DNA of 44,256 nt, from NCBI RefSeq assembly GCF_014695585.1, contig NZ_JACJON010000045.1, forward strand, positions 1 through 44,256. The letters run 5' to 3'. The notes under the pieces are model-generated. The model did not search any database, was not told the origin of the DNA, and was given only the letters and a program-made list of their open reading frames with translations. The stretch is from Microcoleus sp. FACHB-831 (GTDB lineage: Bacteria; Cyanobacteriota; Cyanobacteriia; Cyanobacteriales; FACHB-T130). Below, piece by piece: positions 18,078 to 27,645 of this stretch. The position numbers and the translations under genes are program-made. Every line of letters begins with the position of its first letter. The first letter of the stretch is position 1.

Positions 18078-19733
18078 ATGAGTGAAGCTGATAGCACCCA
18101 AGAAAATAACCAGTCCCAGCCTCTACCTGACGCATCTGATTTGATTGAGTCCATACTCGCTGCGGCTATGGATGCGACAGAACAGGATTTGATTGATGCG
18201 GCGATCGCATCAGAAAACTTACAAGTGTCAGATCCCACAGAACCGAAAACTATTGAAACCATTGTCGTTGATTTCACAAAGGCAACGGAAAACAACACCA
18301 GCGATGCGATCGCCGCAGACAACTTAAAAGTTTCAGATGAAACAGTTGCAGATCCTAATACCGAAGAAATTAGATCTGAAGCTAGGCAGATAGTCAACGA
18401 TGTTGGGCCACCTGACTTAGAGGATACAGGCCAAAATTGGGAGCCAGATCGGACAAGAGAATTTGCAGGAGCTATTTCTGCGGATGTCGCAGATAGCGCC
18501 AGTTCAGCCGCAGACAGTAACAACTTAGTTGCAACAAATGAAGCGACAGTTCATCTTCCAGCATCAGAGGCGGATTGGTTAGCACTGATACAAAAGTTGC
18601 GATCGCGCAATCGCGGCTTGCTTAACCGAGTGAATCAACTGGAGAAAGGATTAGAAGAGTGCCAAGAAGTAATAGAGTCGCACAGACAGAGAGCGCGATC
18701 GCAAGAAACAATAATCCTTGAACAAACTTCGGAACTCGATACCGCTCAAGAGCAATTGTCTAGGACGTTCCGCGAGTTGGAACTGTCCCATCAAGTCGCC
18801 CAGCGCCAGCAAATTTTGATCGAAACTTTAACAGAGCAGCTCGAAAGCAGCCAAGAACGCATAGCTCAAATGGAACGGGAATGCGCTTACACGGCTCAGC
18901 GCTGCAACGACCAAACCCACGCTTTGCTGCAAAGCGAAACGACAGTACGCGAGTTGCGCGATCGCTTGCAACGCCAACAACGCCACACCCTGCAATTTAA
19001 AACAGCGCTAGAAAAATGTCTGGAAATGCCTGCGATAAACTCTGACGGCAATCCTGAGATAGCTGGTTCTCCTGGTCAAAGCTTATCGCAGCGCCGCTAT
19101 ATACAAAATATGCTGGCAGCCAAGGCTCTAATACCTAAAGCGCAGCCAATTCGACCTTGGTCAGCACAACCGTCAGCTTCTTCGGAAGATAACGATCTTG
19201 AAGATTCCACCTGGACTAACTCACAGGAACCAGAACCTGATTATGGGGATAGCTCTGGCGAATTGGATTGGATAGACGCAGTATTAGATGCTGAAGATCG
19301 GCCAACAGACCAAAAAGCAGAAGAAGTAGATAGTGAGTTGCTTGCCGAACAGCCAGAGCTAGCGACTATATTTCAAATGATTGACGACTTGAACGAGGAT
19401 TTGCCTCTCACACCAGCCACAGAGAGGAGCAATGCCTTCTCAATAAGTAGCGATAGTGAAACTATACCAAGCAGCGATCGCACTTTTGAGTCGTATGTGA
19501 ATCAGGCTGAAGATGTTCCCCTGACAGTTAGCACCCAGCCGGAGGGCGTAGGTTCAGCGCAAGATTTAGACGCAGATTCAGAAAGCGATCGCGAACCTAG
19601 CTCTTATACTCAAGAAATCCTCTCCCAACCCAACTGGCCTTCACCAGTACTTTATCCGCAGCGCCCCTCTAAAGGTCTGAAGTCGCTAGCTGCTGTAGAA
19701 TTACCCACCTTTCCTAAAAAGAACGGCGGGTAA
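18078..19733 (+). CDS. Acidic coiled-coil protein, unknown function
   Basis: A 551-residue protein that I do not recognise by function. Residues 1-165 are acidic and low in complexity. At about 167-175 an SEADWLALIQKLRSRNRG motif leads into a long coiled coil (about 175-320) of Glu/Gln/Arg heptads. A short ordered block follows (SLSQRRYIQNMLAAKAL), then a second acidic, Ser-rich region, and a basic Pro-rich tail. There is no signal peptide or membrane helix. The coding sequence contains many HIP1 sites, some encoding Ala-Ile-Ala runs. Such proteins often act as scaffolds; that role is only inferred. The ATG at 18078 overlaps no neighbour. Confidence 0.7.
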   Translation: MSEADSTQENNQSQPLPDASDLIESILAAAMDATEQDLIDAAIASENLQVSDPTEPKTIETIVVDFTKATENNTSDAIAADNLKVSDETVADPNTEEIRSEARQIVNDVGPPDLEDTGQNWEPDRTREFAGAISADVADSASSAADSNNLVATNEATVHLPASEADWLALIQKLRSRNRGLLNRVNQLEKGLEECQEVIESHRQRARSQETIILEQTSELDTAQEQLSRTFRELELSHQVAQRQQILIETLTEQLESSQERIAQMERECAYTAQRCNDQTHALLQSETTVRELRDRLQRQQRHTLQFKTALEKCLEMPAINSDGNPEIAGSPGQSLSQRRYIQNMLAAKALIPKAQPIRPWSAQPSASSEDNDLEDSTWTNSQEPEPDYGDSSGELDWIDAVLDAEDRPTDQKAEEVDSELLAEQPELATIFQMIDDLNEDLPLTPATERSNAFSISSDSETIPSSDRTFESYVNQAEDVPLTVSTQPEGVGSAQDLDADSESDREPSSYTQEILSQPNWPSPVLYPQRPSKGLKSLAAVELPTFPKKNGG

Positions 19734-19886
19734 TAAGTACAACAACTGAATTAAATCGTGTCATTTTGTAGGGTGGATTGACTAAGAAACCTACATGGAC
19801 AAGGGTTTGATGGGGTCGGCTCGCGCTCTACCCATCCTCCAAATCATTAGGTCTTTACCCTTTTACCGACAAGTAGGGGTGGAATG

Positions 19887-22106
19887 TTAACCTCGCCCCC
19901 TGCCCCTATCCTGCAAGGATAGGGGTTGGGGCTGAGGTTCCATCGCAGGGATGGGGGGTGGGGTGTTTAGGTCGGTTTTATCCAAACCGTATTGGCCTAA
20001 CTCCTGACGATTAAATGCTTTAGATCGATTTTTACTCTTGCCCGCTGTGAGAGCATAACTTACAGTCAGCAGCCAAAGCCATAGGGCTGGATACTTCTGC
20101 AACCCAGCCTCCAATCGGCCAATTACTCCAGGCAGCCAACCCCCCAGCACCCAGCGAGCCAAAGAAAAGCGCGTGAAGTTGAAGTAGCTGCCCAGCCAGC
20201 GCAGAATATCCTTCGCACCTGCCATCTCCCAGATCCAGAGTATTAAGGCAGGGTTTAGCCAAGCTGCCTTGAGCGCCAGTCTGTTGAATGTCAGCCATTC
20301 GATTCTGTCCTTGATAAAGGCGTCTGCCACTGGCAGGGGTTCCATCGCCAAGATACCAAAGAAGGTATTGAGCATGGCGTTAATCCGCTGAGGCGGTAAG
20401 TGGCGCCAAGTGGTAACCATCATGCCTTTGGAAAACAACCACGTAACTGAAACGTTGCTTTGATAGGCGCGAATTTGGTTTAAGTGGCGGGCAGCGAGGA
20501 GATTATGCTTGAGGGCGGTATCGAGGAGGTTAGTCAAGCGCGAGAGATTGCGAACTAGAGAACCAAATCCGGTGAAGACTAGGGGAGATTGGAGCGAGGC
20601 GGCATCGCCAATGGAGATAAGTCGGTCGAAAGCAACGGCGCGATCGCTATTTCCCACACTAAAATGACCTGGAATATATCCAAATGTTGGCTTTTTCCAA
20701 ACCAGCTTTTCCATATCGCATCGGCGATACTCCGGCAGAATTGTGAAAAAGTCTTCGTACATCTCTAATAAAGAGCCGGGATTGTCTGGGTGTACCTGAT
20801 GATAGTGGAACAAATAAATGGTGACTTCCTCGCCAGCGGCGGGGAATAACTCCCAAATCAGCTGGCGTCCCCGCGAAATATCCCCGTGACTGTTGAGAAC
20901 GTCGCCGTAACGAGAATCCCACACCCCAGGCTCAAATCCGCTGGCAATTACAGCGCCCACTGTTGGGCAGACGCTATCGAAGGTGCGACCTCCATTCATC
21001 TGCCACGCAATGGGTGAAGCTGTTCCCATCGCATCCACTAACAAGCGCCCGCTTGCTTGTTTCTCAGATTTCGTTGGCAGGTGCTGCGTCTGAACGACTA
21101 CTTGCTCTGGTTGAATATCAGCCCGGATAAACTCTGTCTCGTCCCAAATTTCTCCCCCAGCTGCCCGCAGTTTTTCCCCACACACTTGCAGGAGTTTTTC
21201 GGCATCTAACCCCACGTTGAGTACTGTTGGCGTGTGTAAAACTTTAGCTCTCAGGTTCGGTGGGTTGTTACCATCGAAGAATTTATGGAATCCGTCGATA
21301 TATTCAGCGGCAATCAGGCTTTCAAATTCAGCGGGGGTAAATAAGCCCAAGTCAATTAAACTTTGAAACTCATCGCGGGAAATGTTCCACTCGCGATTCA
21401 TTCGGCCAAAGGGCAACCGCTCTAATAGCAATACTCGATAGCCCATTTGCGCCATTACTGCGGCGTGGATGACGCCTAATGCTCCACCCACATAAATTAG
21501 GTCATACTCGGATTCTGGATTTGGCTCGTTCCCAGGGCTGCTGCTTTGATAATGGGATTTTGGATTACAAAATATTACCTGTTTGGGTTGCTGCGGATTG
21601 CGGACGCTTTCGCGCCAACGCTGCTCCCACCAATAGACTCGGTTAAGGTCGTATTCCCCGTTGGGCATTTTCTGGAAGAACCGCACTGTTTCCGGGTAAT
21701 GGGGAGCTAGAGCCTCAAATATAGACTGCTCGGACAAATTAACTGCTGGTGGTGCTGGATATTGCAAAGGGAAGCGGTTTCTCAGGAGGTCGCTAAGCTG
21801 TTGCAGTATTTGTTTTTCATCAGGAACTGGCTTGTGGCTATAGCGGAAAACCTTGAGATATGTTGTTCGTTGCACCGACCAGACAAAGGCAGAAATTTCC
21901 GCATCCTCGTTATTGGCGATTTCCGGAATTGTCGCGGTAGGCGATGTAGCGGTGTGATTACTGTTGCTAGTGCCGCTAAATTGCAATTTGATGCCGTCTG
22001 GTGTTACAGTCTTCTCCCCTTGCTTTGGCAAAAATTCCTGTTGTAACCAGGTACGCACGGCTTCTATGTCGGGGGTTGGAACTTCTAAGTAAAGGATTTC
22101 TCTCAT
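19887..22106 (-). CDS. cruA: Lycopene cyclase, CruA type (FAD-dependent)
   Basis: A 739-residue flavoprotein of the CruA/CruP group, which cyclises lycopene ends in carotenoid synthesis. An N-terminal ~130-residue region (MREILYLEVPTPDIEAVRTW) precedes a dinucleotide-binding fold with YVGGALGVIHAAVMAQMGYRVLLLE. FGRMNREWNIS, LLVDAMGTASPIAWQ and LISIGDAASLQSPLVFTGFG, which contains the FAD-contacting GDA motif, follow. The C-terminal part is Trp/Leu-rich and probably membrane-associated, fitting a lipid substrate. I chose the ATG at 22106; the frame is open to 22163. The paralogue CruP is the main alternative identity. The C-terminal ~40 residues are Pro/Gln-rich and look poorly conserved. Confidence 0.8.
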   Translation of the reverse strand: MREILYLEVPTPDIEAVRTWLQQEFLPKQGEKTVTPDGIKLQFSGTSNSNHTATSPTATIPEIANNEDAEISAFVWSVQRTTYLKVFRYSHKPVPDEKQILQQLSDLLRNRFPLQYPAPPAVNLSEQSIFEALAPHYPETVRFFQKMPNGEYDLNRVYWWEQRWRESVRNPQQPKQVIFCNPKSHYQSSSPGNEPNPESEYDLIYVGGALGVIHAAVMAQMGYRVLLLERLPFGRMNREWNISRDEFQSLIDLGLFTPAEFESLIAAEYIDGFHKFFDGNNPPNLRAKVLHTPTVLNVGLDAEKLLQVCGEKLRAAGGEIWDETEFIRADIQPEQVVVQTQHLPTKSEKQASGRLLVDAMGTASPIAWQMNGGRTFDSVCPTVGAVIASGFEPGVWDSRYGDVLNSHGDISRGRQLIWELFPAAGEEVTIYLFHYHQVHPDNPGSLLEMYEDFFTILPEYRRCDMEKLVWKKPTFGYIPGHFSVGNSDRAVAFDRLISIGDAASLQSPLVFTGFGSLVRNLSRLTNLLDTALKHNLLAARHLNQIRAYQSNVSVTWLFSKGMMVTTWRHLPPQRINAMLNTFFGILAMEPLPVADAFIKDRIEWLTFNRLALKAAWLNPALILWIWEMAGAKDILRWLGSYFNFTRFSLARWVLGGWLPGVIGRLEAGLQKYPALWLWLLTVSYALTAGKSKNRSKAFNRQELGQYGLDKTDLNTPPPIPAMEPQPQPLSLQDRGRGRG

Positions 22107-22262
22107 ATTAATGATCTCGCTGCGGAATCTATTACCAAGGAAGACAGAGTAATTAAGGGTCAAAGTACGCTAAACTGCCGGATACTGATTGATTAAAATT
22201 CATTACACAACTTTACAAAAATCTCATTTTCTTTAAGGTAGGGGGTGCGGGGTTAACTAGCC

Positions 22263-22496
22263 ATGAATTATCCCATTCCAGCAAGTTCTCAAGAAATTGT
22301 GGCGCTGCGCCAAAGACAAATCGATGAAGAGTTGGTCGCCGCAGCGATCGCAGGTGTAGTTCAGATTACTCGCTCCGAAGGTCGTTCTTTAGACGAGTTA
22401 ACCGCTGAAGTGTTAGCAGATGATAGCCTGCTAGATCAGTCGCAAAGACGCTGGCTCAGCGACATCGTGGCTGAAGCTTGGAAAAGCCTGTCTTAG
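22263..22496 (+). CDS. Small conserved cyanobacterial protein, unknown function
   Basis: A 77-residue acidic, helical protein (MNYPIPASSQEIVALRQRQ...). It has no membrane helix or cysteine. Two likely helices, around EELVAAAIAGVVQIT and SQRRWLSDIVAEAWKSL, are joined by DELTAEVLADDSLLD. Coding is supported by a clean start, HIP1 within the frame and a stop 17 bases before the next start, which suggests an operon with the PAP2 phosphatase. I do not recognise a function. Confidence 0.65.
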   Translation: MNYPIPASSQEIVALRQRQIDEELVAAAIAGVVQITRSEGRSLDELTAEVLADDSLLDQSQRRWLSDIVAEAWKSLS

Positions 22497-22513
22497 ACAC
22501 GGACGATAAGATA

Positions 22514-23293
22514 ATGCCTTACAGCCGCCAGCGAATTATCTCAACTTTGCTGGAGTCTATGCGAGTAGCTTTCCGACACGCCCTCTCCAAGCGGTTGTTG
22601 GCGGTGCTGTTGACAATTCGCGCGGGCGGATTGTTGGTAGCGGGGCTAGCGTTATGGGGATTTGCTCAAATTGCCGACGAAGTATTAGAAAAAGAAAGTC
22701 AAGCATTTGACAGGGCAATTTTACTCGATCTTAGGCGGCTTCATACGCCTGTTCTAGATCGAGTAATGCCCTCAGTCACAGTGTTAGGGGAGCCAGTCAT
22801 ATTGCTAGGGGTAGGATTGAGCTTGGGAATTTGGCTGTTAATGCAGCGGCGGCGCGAACAAGCACTTACGCTGGCGATCGCAGCCGCAGGCGCAGGCGGC
22901 TTAAACTATTTACTCAAAGAACTATTCCGTAGATCGCGACCAGCCTTGTGGGAACGTATCGTTGATGTCAACCATTACAGCTTCCCCAGCGGTCATGCAA
23001 TGGTTTCCCTAGTCGTCTACGGCGCGATTGGCTATCTGTTGGCAATTCACTTTCGTCGTTGGCGGCTATTAATTATTGCCAGCACTATTTTATTAGTTAC
23101 AGCTATCGGCCTGAGTCGGCTTTATCTGGGCGTCCACTGGCCAACAGATGTCATAGCTGGCTATGCTGCTGGAATAGTGTGGCTGATGGCCTGTATTCTC
23201 AGCCTGGAAATTTGGCAGGAACATCGCCGTGCCCATCACACCAGAACGTATGCATCTGAAGAAGCGCGTCAAGAAACAAACCTACATAATTAG
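22514..23293 (+). CDS. PAP2-family membrane phosphatase
   Basis: An integral membrane phosphatase of the phosphatidic acid phosphatase/bacitracin-resistance type, 259 residues, with about six helices. The three active-site motifs are present: KELFRRSRP (KxxxxxxRP), FPSGHAM (PSGH) and SRLYLGVHWPTD (SRxxxxxHxxxD). Likely substrates are lipid phosphates such as phosphatidate or undecaprenyl pyrophosphate. I use the ATG at 22514, which avoids overlap with the upstream small gene; the frame opens at 22478. Its stop overlaps the stop of the convergent MgtC gene by 4 bases. Confidence 0.9.
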   Translation: MPYSRQRIISTLLESMRVAFRHALSKRLLAVLLTIRAGGLLVAGLALWGFAQIADEVLEKESQAFDRAILLDLRRLHTPVLDRVMPSVTVLGEPVILLGVGLSLGIWLLMQRRREQALTLAIAAAGAGGLNYLLKELFRRSRPALWERIVDVNHYSFPSGHAMVSLVVYGAIGYLLAIHFRRWRLLIIASTILLVTAIGLSRLYLGVHWPTDVIAGYAAGIVWLMACILSLEIWQEHRRAHHTRTYASEEARQETNLHN

Positions 23294-23757
23294 GTATGAG
23301 GCTCAAATTTTTTAACCACGCGCAGAACAAACAAACATAACAAAGCCCCGCTTAATCCAAGCTGCCACAACCCACAGCCAGCAGCAATCCCCAAAGCAGC
23401 AGAAACCCAAATAGCGGCAGCAGACGTGAGTCCGTGAATTTCTTCGGTACTGCGGTTCTGGGGGGGCGATCGCATAATTTCCCCAGCACCCAAAAACCCA
23501 ACGCCAGCGGCAATCCCCTGCACCACTCGGCTGATAGTATCAGCAGTCTCAGCACTTTGATGGGTTGCCCCTAATTCGATAGGCACGAGAACAAATAGCG
23601 CAGCACCAAAGCTGACCAGCATATGAGTTCTTAAGCCAGCGGGTTTGTGCTTAAGTTGTCGTTCAAGCCCGACAATTGCCCCAAACAGCAACGCTAGGCA
23701 GAGTCTGAATATTAGGGATAACCAATCGTAAGCAGGCGGGGAATAAGGGAAGGGCAA
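23290..23757 (-). CDS. MgtC/SapB family membrane protein
   Basis: A 155-residue protein with about four to five membrane helices. The motif LLFGAIVGLERQLKHKPAGLRTHMLVSFGAALF is the hallmark of MgtC/SapB (seen at residues ~19-52), followed by RVVQGIAAGVGFLGAGEIM and GLTSAAAIWVSAALG. Members are linked to low-magnesium survival and modulation of membrane ATPases; some cyanobacterial forms are simply annotated MgtC-like. The length is that of the membrane domain only, without the C-terminal ACT-like domain of Salmonella MgtC. No adjacent Mg2+ ATPase is seen. Confidence 0.88.
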   Translation of the reverse strand: MPFPYSPPAYDWLSLIFRLCLALLFGAIVGLERQLKHKPAGLRTHMLVSFGAALFVLVPIELGATHQSAETADTISRVVQGIAAGVGFLGAGEIMRSPPQNRSTEEIHGLTSAAAIWVSAALGIAAGCGLWQLGLSGALLCLFVLRVVKKFEPHT

Positions 23758-23812
23758 GGAAGTTAATAAGAATGAAGGCTAAATTTAGTCTAGATTTGTA
23801 AGGATGGCGTAA

Positions 23813-23833
23813 GGTGGGCAGTGCCCACCCTAC
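23813..23833. repeat. Second copy of palindromic repeat
   Basis: The core GGTGGGCAGTGCCCACC plus CTAC is the reverse complement of the repeat at 2718-2738 with one difference. It lies just past the stop (minus strand) of the repeat-containing membrane protein and may terminate it. Confidence 0.7.
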
Positions 23834-23847
23834 TGAATAACTAGGAG

Positions 23848-24732
23848 TTATTCGATGGGAGAAAACAGCTTTCTCTTTGCCGAGTATTTCCAGGCGATTC
23901 CCTCTGGATCTCGGCTGCGGCTCCATTCGGCGAAGTATGGCTCAAATCTGCGTTTGTGAATGGTGCTGGAATGAACTTCAAGCCGTCTGGCAAGTTCCGA
24001 TTGAATGAGGAATTTTTTATCTGGCTTTTGGGTTGTTGCTAGTTTTGTTTGCTGGGACTGCTCGTTTTGTTGCTCATCCGAAGCGATCTCATCTTCTCCT
24101 TCTTCTGTCTCATCATCGGTAGAGTATTCCATCTCATCTACTCTGGCTGGTTCGCTCTCGTAAAATAAGCGACCTAGAGTGCTAGATGGTTCTTTTTGTT
24201 CTGTGCTTGGTGGTGTACTTTGTTCAAGCGTGCGAGCTGGCGTGCTATATGTTTTGCTCTCTTGTACGCTCGGCGATGTATTTTGTTCAAGCGTGCGAAC
24301 TTGATTGCTAGATGCTTCGCTCTCCTCTAAACTGGGCGGCGTGCTTTCGTCAAATATGCTACCCAGAGTGCTAGAGGTTATAAAGTAATACGCTGAGGCT
24401 TGGTCTTCATAGTCTCGACGTTGAGCGCCAAATTCTTCAGCTTTAGTAGCCAAATAGCGCTGCGCCGCCAAGCCAGATATATTTGCCTTCATTGCCAAGT
24501 CAAGTGCTGTAACGCATCCCTGGTTTTCCTGAAGCAGCTTGTGGAAAAAAGGGTTAACTTGCTGGCTCCACTGTTGCCATTGATAGTGCTGCCAAACTCT
24601 CAAAATAGCGCCTACCAGGATCAGTGCCAAAAGCACAGGCCATGCTACAAAAAGAATACCGAACGCAAACGCTATTGGGAAAATCAGAACCAGACCAGCG
24701 CTGGCATTACTATCTATTGCTTTTCCAGCCAT
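23848..24732 (-). CDS. Membrane protein with 21-residue repeats and HTH-like tail
   Basis: A 294-residue protein from the ATG at 24732. Layout: one or two membrane helices (about residues 12-46); a helical region with CVTALDLAMKANISGLAAQRYL, which looks like a small HTH; four tandem 21-residue Ser/Thr/Glu-rich repeats (about 120-203, starting SSTLGSIFDE and ending near DEMEY); an acidic linker; and a C-terminal segment SELARRLEVHSSTIHKRR, which reads like a helix-turn-helix. The repeats are recent at the DNA level: TTTGTTCAAGCGTGCGA occurs twice 63 bases apart. I do not recognise the family. It is divergent from clpB across 209 bases. Confidence 0.65.
   Translation of the reverse strand: MAGKAIDSNASAGLVLIFPIAFAFGILFVAWPVLLALILVGAILRVWQHYQWQQWSQQVNPFFHKLLQENQGCVTALDLAMKANISGLAAQRYLATKAEEFGAQRRDYEDQASAYYFITSSTLGSIFDESTPPSLEESEASSNQVRTLEQNTSPSVQESKTYSTPARTLEQSTPPSTEQKEPSSTLGRLFYESEPARVDEMEYSTDDETEEGEDEIASDEQQNEQSQQTKLATTQKPDKKFLIQSELARRLEVHSSTIHKRRFEPYFAEWSRSRDPEGIAWKYSAKRKLFSPIE
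24124..24375 (-). repeat. Four tandem 63-bp coding repeats
   Basis: In-frame repeats of 21 codons in the membrane/HTH protein. The two middle units share the 17-mer TTTGTTCAAGCGTGCGA (24219-24235 and 24282-24298), and the outer units share the protein motif SSTLG. Confidence 0.8.
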
Positions 24733-24941
24733 GTTGCTCAAGAGTGACTTTACTTAGGATCTTGATAACCCAAGATCGACTGCCATCATTGTTGTGACAG
24801 ACACTCTTATATTTTCAAAGATTGCGATCGCATTTCATGTCAAAGATTCCAACGTCCGGGAAAATAACACGTACTTGGGGTGTTGAGATTGTTATACTGG
24901 CGTCTGAGAGCCGCTATTTGACAAAGATATATTTTTAGGAA

Positions 24942-27626
24942 ATGCAGCCCACCGACCCTTCTAAATTTACTGATAAAGCTTGGGAAGCGATCGCTCAATC
25001 CCAAGATGTAGCACGTCGATTCAAAAATCAAATGTTAGAGGTAGAGCATTTAGCGATCGCTCTACTAGAACAACAAGATGGGCTGTTCTTACGCATTCTG
25101 GTTCGCGTTGGCCTTGACTCCGCTCGATTGCTCCAACAACTCGAAGGCTTCATTCGCAGCCAACCCAAGGTCTTTGCCCAACGTGGCGCTAAACCCTCTG
25201 ATTCTTCCCAGCTTTTCCTGGGTCAAAGTTTAGAGGTCATGTTAGATGTGGCAGAATCAGCACGCACGGCATGGCAAGATGAGTTTATTGCCGTCGAACA
25301 TCTCTTACTCGGTTTCACCGAAGATGAGCGCATCGGTCGCCGTTTGTTCAAAAGCTTCAACATCGACCGCCCCAAGCTAGAAGCAGCTATCAAGGAAGTC
25401 CGGGGTAAACAAAAAGTTACAGACCAAAATCCAGAAGCACGTTACGAAGCTCTGGAAAAATACGGTCGTGACTTAACAGAACAGGCAAAAGGTGGAAAGC
25501 TTGACCCCGTTATCGGACGCGATGAAGAAATACGCCGCGTGGTGCAGGTGCTATCGCGTCGCAGCAAAAACAACCCCGTACTGATTGGGGAGCCTGGAGT
25601 AGGAAAGACAGCGATCGCAGAAGGTCTTGCCCAGCGCATCATCAAGGGAGACGTGCCCGAATCGCTTAAAAACCGCCGCTTGATTAGCTTAGATATGGGC
25701 AGCCTCATCGCCGGGGCAAAATACCGGGGAGAATTTGAAGACCGACTCAGAGCTGTGATGAAGGAAGTCACCCAATCTGAAGGTCAGATTGTCCTGTTCA
25801 TCGACGAATTGCACACGGTCGTCGGTGCTGGTGCTACCCAAGGCGCAATGGATGCGAGTAACTTGCTCAAACCCATGCTCGCACGGGGCGAACTGCGCTG
25901 CATTGGCGCAAGTACGCTCGACGAGTACCGCAAGCACATCGAAAAAGATGCCGCACTAGACCGCCGCTTTCAGCAGGTCTATGTAAATCAGCCCACTGTT
26001 GAAGATACGATTTCTATTTTAAGGGGGCTGAAAGAACGCTACGAAGTCCATCACGGCGTCACAATTACAGATGCCGCCCTAGTTGCAGCCGCGACACTTT
26101 CCAACCGCTACATCGCCGACAGGTTCCTGCCAGATAAAGCCATCGATTTGGTGGATGAGGCAGCGGCAATGTTGAAAATGGAGATAACTTCTAAACCTGC
26201 GGAATTAGAGACTATTGACAGGCGGCTGATGCAGCTAGAGATGGAAAAGTTATCCCTAGCAGCAGAAACCAATCGCGGATCGCGCGGTGGCGAGGCGGTA
26301 TCGCCTTTGGCGAATCGCCTAGAACGCATCGAACAAGAAATTGCTGACTTGGGCGAAAAACAGCGCAGTTTAAGTTCTCAGTGGCAATCGGAAAAACAAC
26401 TTCTGCAAGATATCAACACCGTCAAGGAAGAAGAAGACCAGATAAAGTTGCAGATCGAACAGGCTGAGAGGGCGTATGACCTGAATAAGGCGGCGCAGTT
26501 GAAGTACGGACGCTTAGAGACATTGCAGCGCGATCGCGAAGCTAAGGAAGCTAAGCTGTTAGAAATTCAAGCACGCGGTTCGGCTTTGTTGCGTGAAGAA
26601 GTACGAGAAGACGACATTGCCCAAATTGTCGCTAAGTGGACTGGTATCCCCGTCGATAGGCTGATGGAGTCGGAACGCCAGAAACTGCTACAGCTAGAAT
26701 CTCACCTGCATCAACGGGTAATCGGTCAATCAGAAGCTGTTTCTGCTGTTTCTGCGGCCATTCGCCGCGCCAGGGCGGGGATGAAAGACCCCGGGCGCCC
26801 TATAGGTTCTTTCCTGTTTATGGGGCCAACTGGTGTAGGAAAAACCGAACTTGCCCGCGCCTTAGCCCAGTTTTTATTTGACAGCGATGACGCTTTAGTG
26901 CGGATCGATATGTCGGAATACATGGAAAAACACGCTGTATCCCGTCTAGTCGGTGCGCCTCCGGGGTATGTGGGTTACGAAGAAGGGGGCCAACTTTCCG
27001 AGGCAATTCGCCGCCGTCCTTACTCGGTAGTATTGCTCGACGAAGTGGAGAAGGCCCATAGGGATGTGTTTAATATTTTGCTGCAAGTACTGGATGATGG
27101 GCGGATTACAGATTCTCAGGGGAGGACTGTTGATTTCCGTAACACAGTTATTGTAATGACGAGTAATATTGGCAGCGATCATATTTTAGGTGTTGCTGGT
27201 GATGATTCGCAGTACGAATTGATGACGAAGCGGGTGACAGATGCGCTGCGATCGCATTTCCGTCCAGAATTTCTCAACCGCGTGGATGATAATATTATCT
27301 TCCACACTCTTAGTAAGTCTGAATTGAGATCGATTGTCGGCATTCAAATCAAGCGCATACAACAACTGTTAGGTGACCAAAAAATTAGTTTAGAACTCAC
27401 TCCAGCCGCTCAAGATCACCTGGCGCAAGCAGGGTACGATCCTGTTTATGGGGCGCGTCCGTTGAAGCGGGCAATTCAGAGGGAAGTGGAAAACCCAATG
27501 GCCACAAAACTGTTGGAAAATACTTTTGTGGAGGGGGATGTAGTAGTAGTTGATTGCGCGAACCATGCCCTGACATTTACAAAAAAAACGCCGCTGAAAC
27601 TGCCAGAAGCTCAAGCTGTTCTGTAA
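24942..27626 (+). CDS. clpB: ATP-dependent disaggregase ClpB
   Basis: A Hsp100 hexameric AAA+ chaperone that threads aggregated proteins through its pore with DnaK. The 894 residues contain an N-domain (about 1-150), the first AAA domain with [13 protein letters not shown] (about 216), the long coiled-coil middle domain (about 410-530) that marks ClpB rather than ClpC, and the second AAA domain with [11 protein letters not shown] (about 627) and GYVGYEEGG. There is no ClpP-binding IGF loop. Cyanobacteria usually have two ClpB proteins, one heat-induced and one constitutive; I cannot tell which this is. I saw no CIRCE element in the 209-base upstream region. Confidence 0.96.
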   Translation: MQPTDPSKFTDKAWEAIAQSQDVARRFKNQMLEVEHLAIALLEQQDGLFLRILVRVGLDSARLLQQLEGFIRSQPKVFAQRGAKPSDSSQLFLGQSLEVMLDVAESARTAWQDEFIAVEHLLLGFTEDERIGRRLFKSFNIDRPKLEAAIKEVRGKQKVTDQNPEARYEALEKYGRDLTEQAKGGKLDPVIGRDEEIRRVVQVLSRRSKNNPVLIGEPGVGKTAIAEGLAQRIIKGDVPESLKNRRLISLDMGSLIAGAKYRGEFEDRLRAVMKEVTQSEGQIVLFIDELHTVVGAGATQGAMDASNLLKPMLARGELRCIGASTLDEYRKHIEKDAALDRRFQQVYVNQPTVEDTISILRGLKERYEVHHGVTITDAALVAAATLSNRYIADRFLPDKAIDLVDEAAAMLKMEITSKPAELETIDRRLMQLEMEKLSLAAETNRGSRGGEAVSPLANRLERIEQEIADLGEKQRSLSSQWQSEKQLLQDINTVKEEEDQIKLQIEQAERAYDLNKAAQLKYGRLETLQRDREAKEAKLLEIQARGSALLREEVREDDIAQIVAKWTGIPVDRLMESERQKLLQLESHLHQRVIGQSEAVSAVSAAIRRARAGMKDPGRPIGSFLFMGPTGVGKTELARALAQFLFDSDDALVRIDMSEYMEKHAVSRLVGAPPGYVGYEEGGQLSEAIRRRPYSVVLLDEVEKAHRDVFNILLQVLDDGRITDSQGRTVDFRNTVIVMTSNIGSDHILGVAGDDSQYELMTKRVTDALRSHFRPEFLNRVDDNIIFHTLSKSELRSIVGIQIKRIQQLLGDQKISLELTPAAQDHLAQAGYDPVYGARPLKRAIQREVENPMATKLLENTFVEGDVVVVDCANHALTFTKKTPLKLPEAQAVL

Positions 27627-27645
27627 GGAGCGATCGCTTGTAGCT

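Noticed and set aside
17933-18523. Minus-strand 196-codon frame antisense to the coiled-coil gene
   Set aside because: It is composed of Ser/Ala-rich shadow sequence produced by repetitive coding on the plus strand.
24742-24941. CIRCE heat-shock operator before clpB
   Set aside because: No TTAGCACTC-N9-GAGTGCTAA sequence or close match in the region; the same holds before htpG.
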